From Asaia bogorensis (GTDB lineage: Bacteria > Pseudomonadota > Alphaproteobacteria > Acetobacterales > Acetobacteraceae), in contig CAMCHA010000111.1 in the NCBI GenBank assembly GCA_945874515.1, positions 1 to 7,497 on the forward strand: DNA of 7,497 bases, in the 5' to 3' direction. A program made the translations under genes and the position numbers. Within the stretch, counting starts at the first letter, position 1. Every line of letters begins with the position of its first letter. The notes below the pieces were generated by a model that saw nothing but the letters and a program-made list of their open reading frames with translations, made no database searches and had not been told where the DNA came from. Of the stretch, positions 5,892 through 7,497 are shown piece after piece.

Positions 5892-7001
5892 ATGACGCCC
5901 GATCTCACTCCGCTGAAAGGCCGAAAGAAGCGTCCGCAGGGGTTAGAGATTGGCGTCACGGCCTGTGGTGCACCCTTGCTTGATGATGTGTGTAAGGGCG
6001 TGTTGGTTGGGGAGCTTACGACGCCCATTGATACCAATGCAGCGCAGCCGCCGGCCGTGCTAATAGCGCGTTTCGGTTCTGTCGAAAAACCAACGAATGT
6101 CGCACAGGTTCGGCAATTGAGCCCCTTCCGCTACCCCGGCGGGAAGACTTGGCTCGTCCCCGAAGTCAGGAAATGGCTCCAGTCGGCGCAGAGCGAAGGC
6201 TCAGTCCTGATCGAGCCTTTTGCGGGCGGGGCCATGGCGGGCTTGACCACGGCGGCGGAAGGTCTTTGCAAGCGGGTCGTGCTTGGGGAGATTGATGAAG
6301 ACGTCGCCGCTGTCTGGCACGTGATTTTCCATGCGCCACGATCAGACGTTGACTGGCTATGCCGCCAAATTCGCGCCTTTGAGGTCAATCTGGCGAAAGT
6401 GAAGGAGGTTTTGGACACACACCCTTCTTCCGTCAGAACGCGCGCTTTCCGTACCATCGTCAAGAACCGCGTGCAGCGCGGCGGCATCATGGCGCCGGGC
6501 GCGGGCTTGGTGAAGGAAGGCGAGGCCGGAAAGGGCCTCAGGTCGCGCTGGTATCCGGACACCTTGGCCAGACGCATTGAAGCGCTGTTTCAACTCCGCG
6601 GCAAAATAACCTTCGAAGAAAAAGACGCCTTCGAAATGATTAGGGTGTTTGCTAAGAATCCGCATGCGATGTTCTTTGTGGATCCGCCCTATACCGCAGG
6701 TGGTAAGCGGGCAGGATCACGGCTCTACAGCCATAATGATGTGGATCATGAAGCGCTTTTCTGCCTTCTCGCTTCCGTTCAGGGCGCGGTGATGCTGACC
6801 TATGATGATGCACCAGAGGTAAGAGCCCTGGCCGCGCGGCATGGGTTCCATGTGGAAGCCATCCCCATGAAAAATACGCATCACGAAGTCATTCGGGAAC
6901 TCCTCATTTTCAAACCGGCCACAGGTGAAGATGTTCTCGCCCCAAACCAGGCCCCAACCACAAACGCTGCCTTGGTGACTTCAAGACAAACCGCAGCTTG
7001 A
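5892..7001 (+). CDS. D12-class (Dam-like) adenine-N6 DNA methyltransferase
   Basis: This protein transfers a methyl group from SAM to the N6 of adenine in DNA. As the partner of the NotI-like nuclease it should protect host sites. From ATG 5892 it has 369 residues. SPFRYPGGK (77-85) is motif X and EPFAGGA (108-114) is motif I of the SAM site. KNRVQRGG (191-198) is the D12 NR segment. FFVDPPYTAG (261-270) is catalytic motif IV, with DPPY at 264-267. Motif order X-I-recognition-IV fits the alpha/Dam group, and all catalytic parts are intact. Residues 1-76, before motif X, are a region I do not recognise. The start is uncertain. ATG 5892 has a GGA element five bases upstream, TTG 5835 is possible, and the strong site at 5794 is out of frame. 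GC is lower than in the flanks. Confidence 0.92.
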   Translation: MTPDLTPLKGRKKRPQGLEIGVTACGAPLLDDVCKGVLVGELTTPIDTNAAQPPAVLIARFGSVEKPTNVAQVRQLSPFRYPGGKTWLVPEVRKWLQSAQSEGSVLIEPFAGGAMAGLTTAAEGLCKRVVLGEIDEDVAAVWHVIFHAPRSDVDWLCRQIRAFEVNLAKVKEVLDTHPSSVRTRAFRTIVKNRVQRGGIMAPGAGLVKEGEAGKGLRSRWYPDTLARRIEALFQLRGKITFEEKDAFEMIRVFAKNPHAMFFVDPPYTAGGKRAGSRLYSHNDVDHEALFCLLASVQGAVMLTYDDAPEVRALAARHGFHVEAIPMKNTHHEVIRELLIFKPATGEDVLAPNQAPTTNAALVTSRQTAA

Positions 7002-7012
7002 GAAGGCTGCGG
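6991..7012 (+). terminator. Hairpin across the methyltransferase stop codon, weak terminator candidate
   Basis: CCGCAGC (6991-6997) pairs perfectly with GCTGCGG (7006-7012) around an 8-base loop that contains the TGA stop (6999-7001). The following bases (CGCCTTGTGC) are not a T tract, so intrinsic termination is doubtful. It may instead mark the 3' end of the restriction-modification transcript by protecting RNA, or be chance. Confidence 0.3.
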
Positions 7013-7054
7013 CGCCTTGTGCAGTGAAGGATGATGGCGCCAATCTAGGCTGCC

Positions 7055-7497
7055 ATGATCCGTTTCCTCCTTCTCCTCTCCCTCCTCCTCGCCCCCCTCC
7101 CCGCCGTCGCGCAACCCGCGCAGCGCCATATGGTCGCGGCTGGCCATCCGCTGGCAGTCGAAGCCGGGCTTGGCGTGCTGCGGGATGGCGGCAGTGCGCT
7201 GGATGCCGCCGTGGCGGTGCAGGCGGTGCTGACGCTCGTGGAACCGCAAGCCTCCGGCATTGGTGGCGGCGCCTTCATCATGTTCCGCCGCGCCGCCGAT
7301 GGCGGGATCGAAGCCTGGGATGGGCGGGAAGCCGCGCCCGCTGCCGCAACGCCCGCGCTGTTCCTGCGCGATGGCCGGCCCATGCCCTTCCTGGAAGCCA
7401 TGGCCAGCGGACGATCAGTTGGCGTGCCGGGTGTATTGCCCGCGCTGGAAGCAGCGCATCGCGTCCATGGCAAGCTGCCCTGGGCGCGGCTGATGGA
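7055..7497 (+). CDS. ggt: Gamma-glutamyltransferase, secreted, N-terminal part
   Basis: This Ntn-hydrolase proenzyme hydrolyses or transfers the gamma-glutamyl group of glutathione and related compounds in the periplasm. The first 147 codons are present and the gene runs off the window. A signal peptide is clear: MIRFLLLLSLLLAPLPAVA, with likely cleavage after AVA at residue 19. Then come the conserved large-subunit segments: HMVAAGHPLAVEAGLGVLRD (25-44), GGSALDAAVAVQAVL (45-59), EPQASGIGGGAFIMF (63-77), WDGREAAPAA (88-97, with the substrate-carboxylate-binding arginine expected in GRE) and SVGVPG (121-126). The self-cleavage threonine lies beyond the window. An in-frame TAG at 7046-7048 makes ATG 7055 the first ATG, though its ribosome-binding site is weak. 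GC rises again here, marking the return to chromosomal composition after the restriction module. Confidence 0.95.
   Translation, partial: MIRFLLLLSLLLAPLPAVAQPAQRHMVAAGHPLAVEAGLGVLRDGGSALDAAVAVQAVLTLVEPQASGIGGGAFIMFRRAADGGIEAWDGREAAPAAATPALFLRDGRPMPFLEAMASGRSVGVPGVLPALEAAHRVHGKLPWARLM

Noticed and set aside
4698..7054. Search for terminal repeats, target-site duplication or a transposase around the restriction module
   Set aside because: By eye no matching direct or inverted repeats were found at the two edges and no recombinase gene is present, so no mobile element is annotated.
7045..7473. Minus-strand open frame opposite ggt and a second plus-strand frame at 7260-7493
   Set aside because: Both are shadows of the gamma-glutamyltransferase frame, whose motifs are unmistakable.

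Overview
The window (about 7.5 kb, high GC) looks like an alphaproteobacterial chromosome, probably Rhodospirillales/Acetobacterales. This placement is inference. It rests on the GC-rich codon use, on lysC being divergent from ubiG (a neighbourhood I recall from alphaproteobacteria), and on the housekeeping genes present. No tRNA, rRNA, CRISPR array or insertion sequence was seen. No gene-free stretch exceeds about 135 bases.

Left part (1-3435, all minus strand). A probable operon reads right to left: lysC (aspartate kinase), a nitronate monooxygenase-like flavoprotein, rodZ (cell-shape membrane protein) and the start of ispG (isoprenoid synthesis, cut by the window edge). lysC and the flavoprotein gene overlap as ATGA, and the flavoprotein gene and rodZ are 15 bases apart. 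rodZ and ispG are 74 bases apart, with an 8-bp hairpin between them; rodZ-ispG is an adjacency shared with enterobacteria.

Middle (3436-4697). A divergent, G-rich intergenic region carries a perfect 16-bp palindrome, a hairpin and a possible G-quadruplex tract. It separates lysC from ubiG (ubiquinone methyltransferase, plus strand, TTG start). ubiG ends tail to tail with yraN (UPF0102, nuclease-like fold), their stop codons sharing two bases.

Right part (4698-7497). A two-gene restriction-modification module lies on the plus strand: a NotI-family restriction endonuclease, then a D12-class adenine-N6 DNA methyltransferase. The module is visibly lower in GC than its flanks and is probably acquired. 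The endonuclease keeps four cysteines matching the NotI metal site and a D...ExQ catalytic core. Pairing with an adenine methyltransferase suggests a target containing an A, unlike NotI itself (GCGGCCGC). A strong ribosome-binding site and ATG sit exactly at the endonuclease stop (TAATG), but that frame closes after 14 codons. The methyltransferase must therefore start elsewhere (ATG 5892 favoured) or have suffered an N-terminal frameshift. After it comes the start of a secreted gamma-glutamyltransferase (ggt), cut by the window end.

The restriction-modification pair is the most interesting part of the window. The rest is core metabolism and envelope housekeeping.
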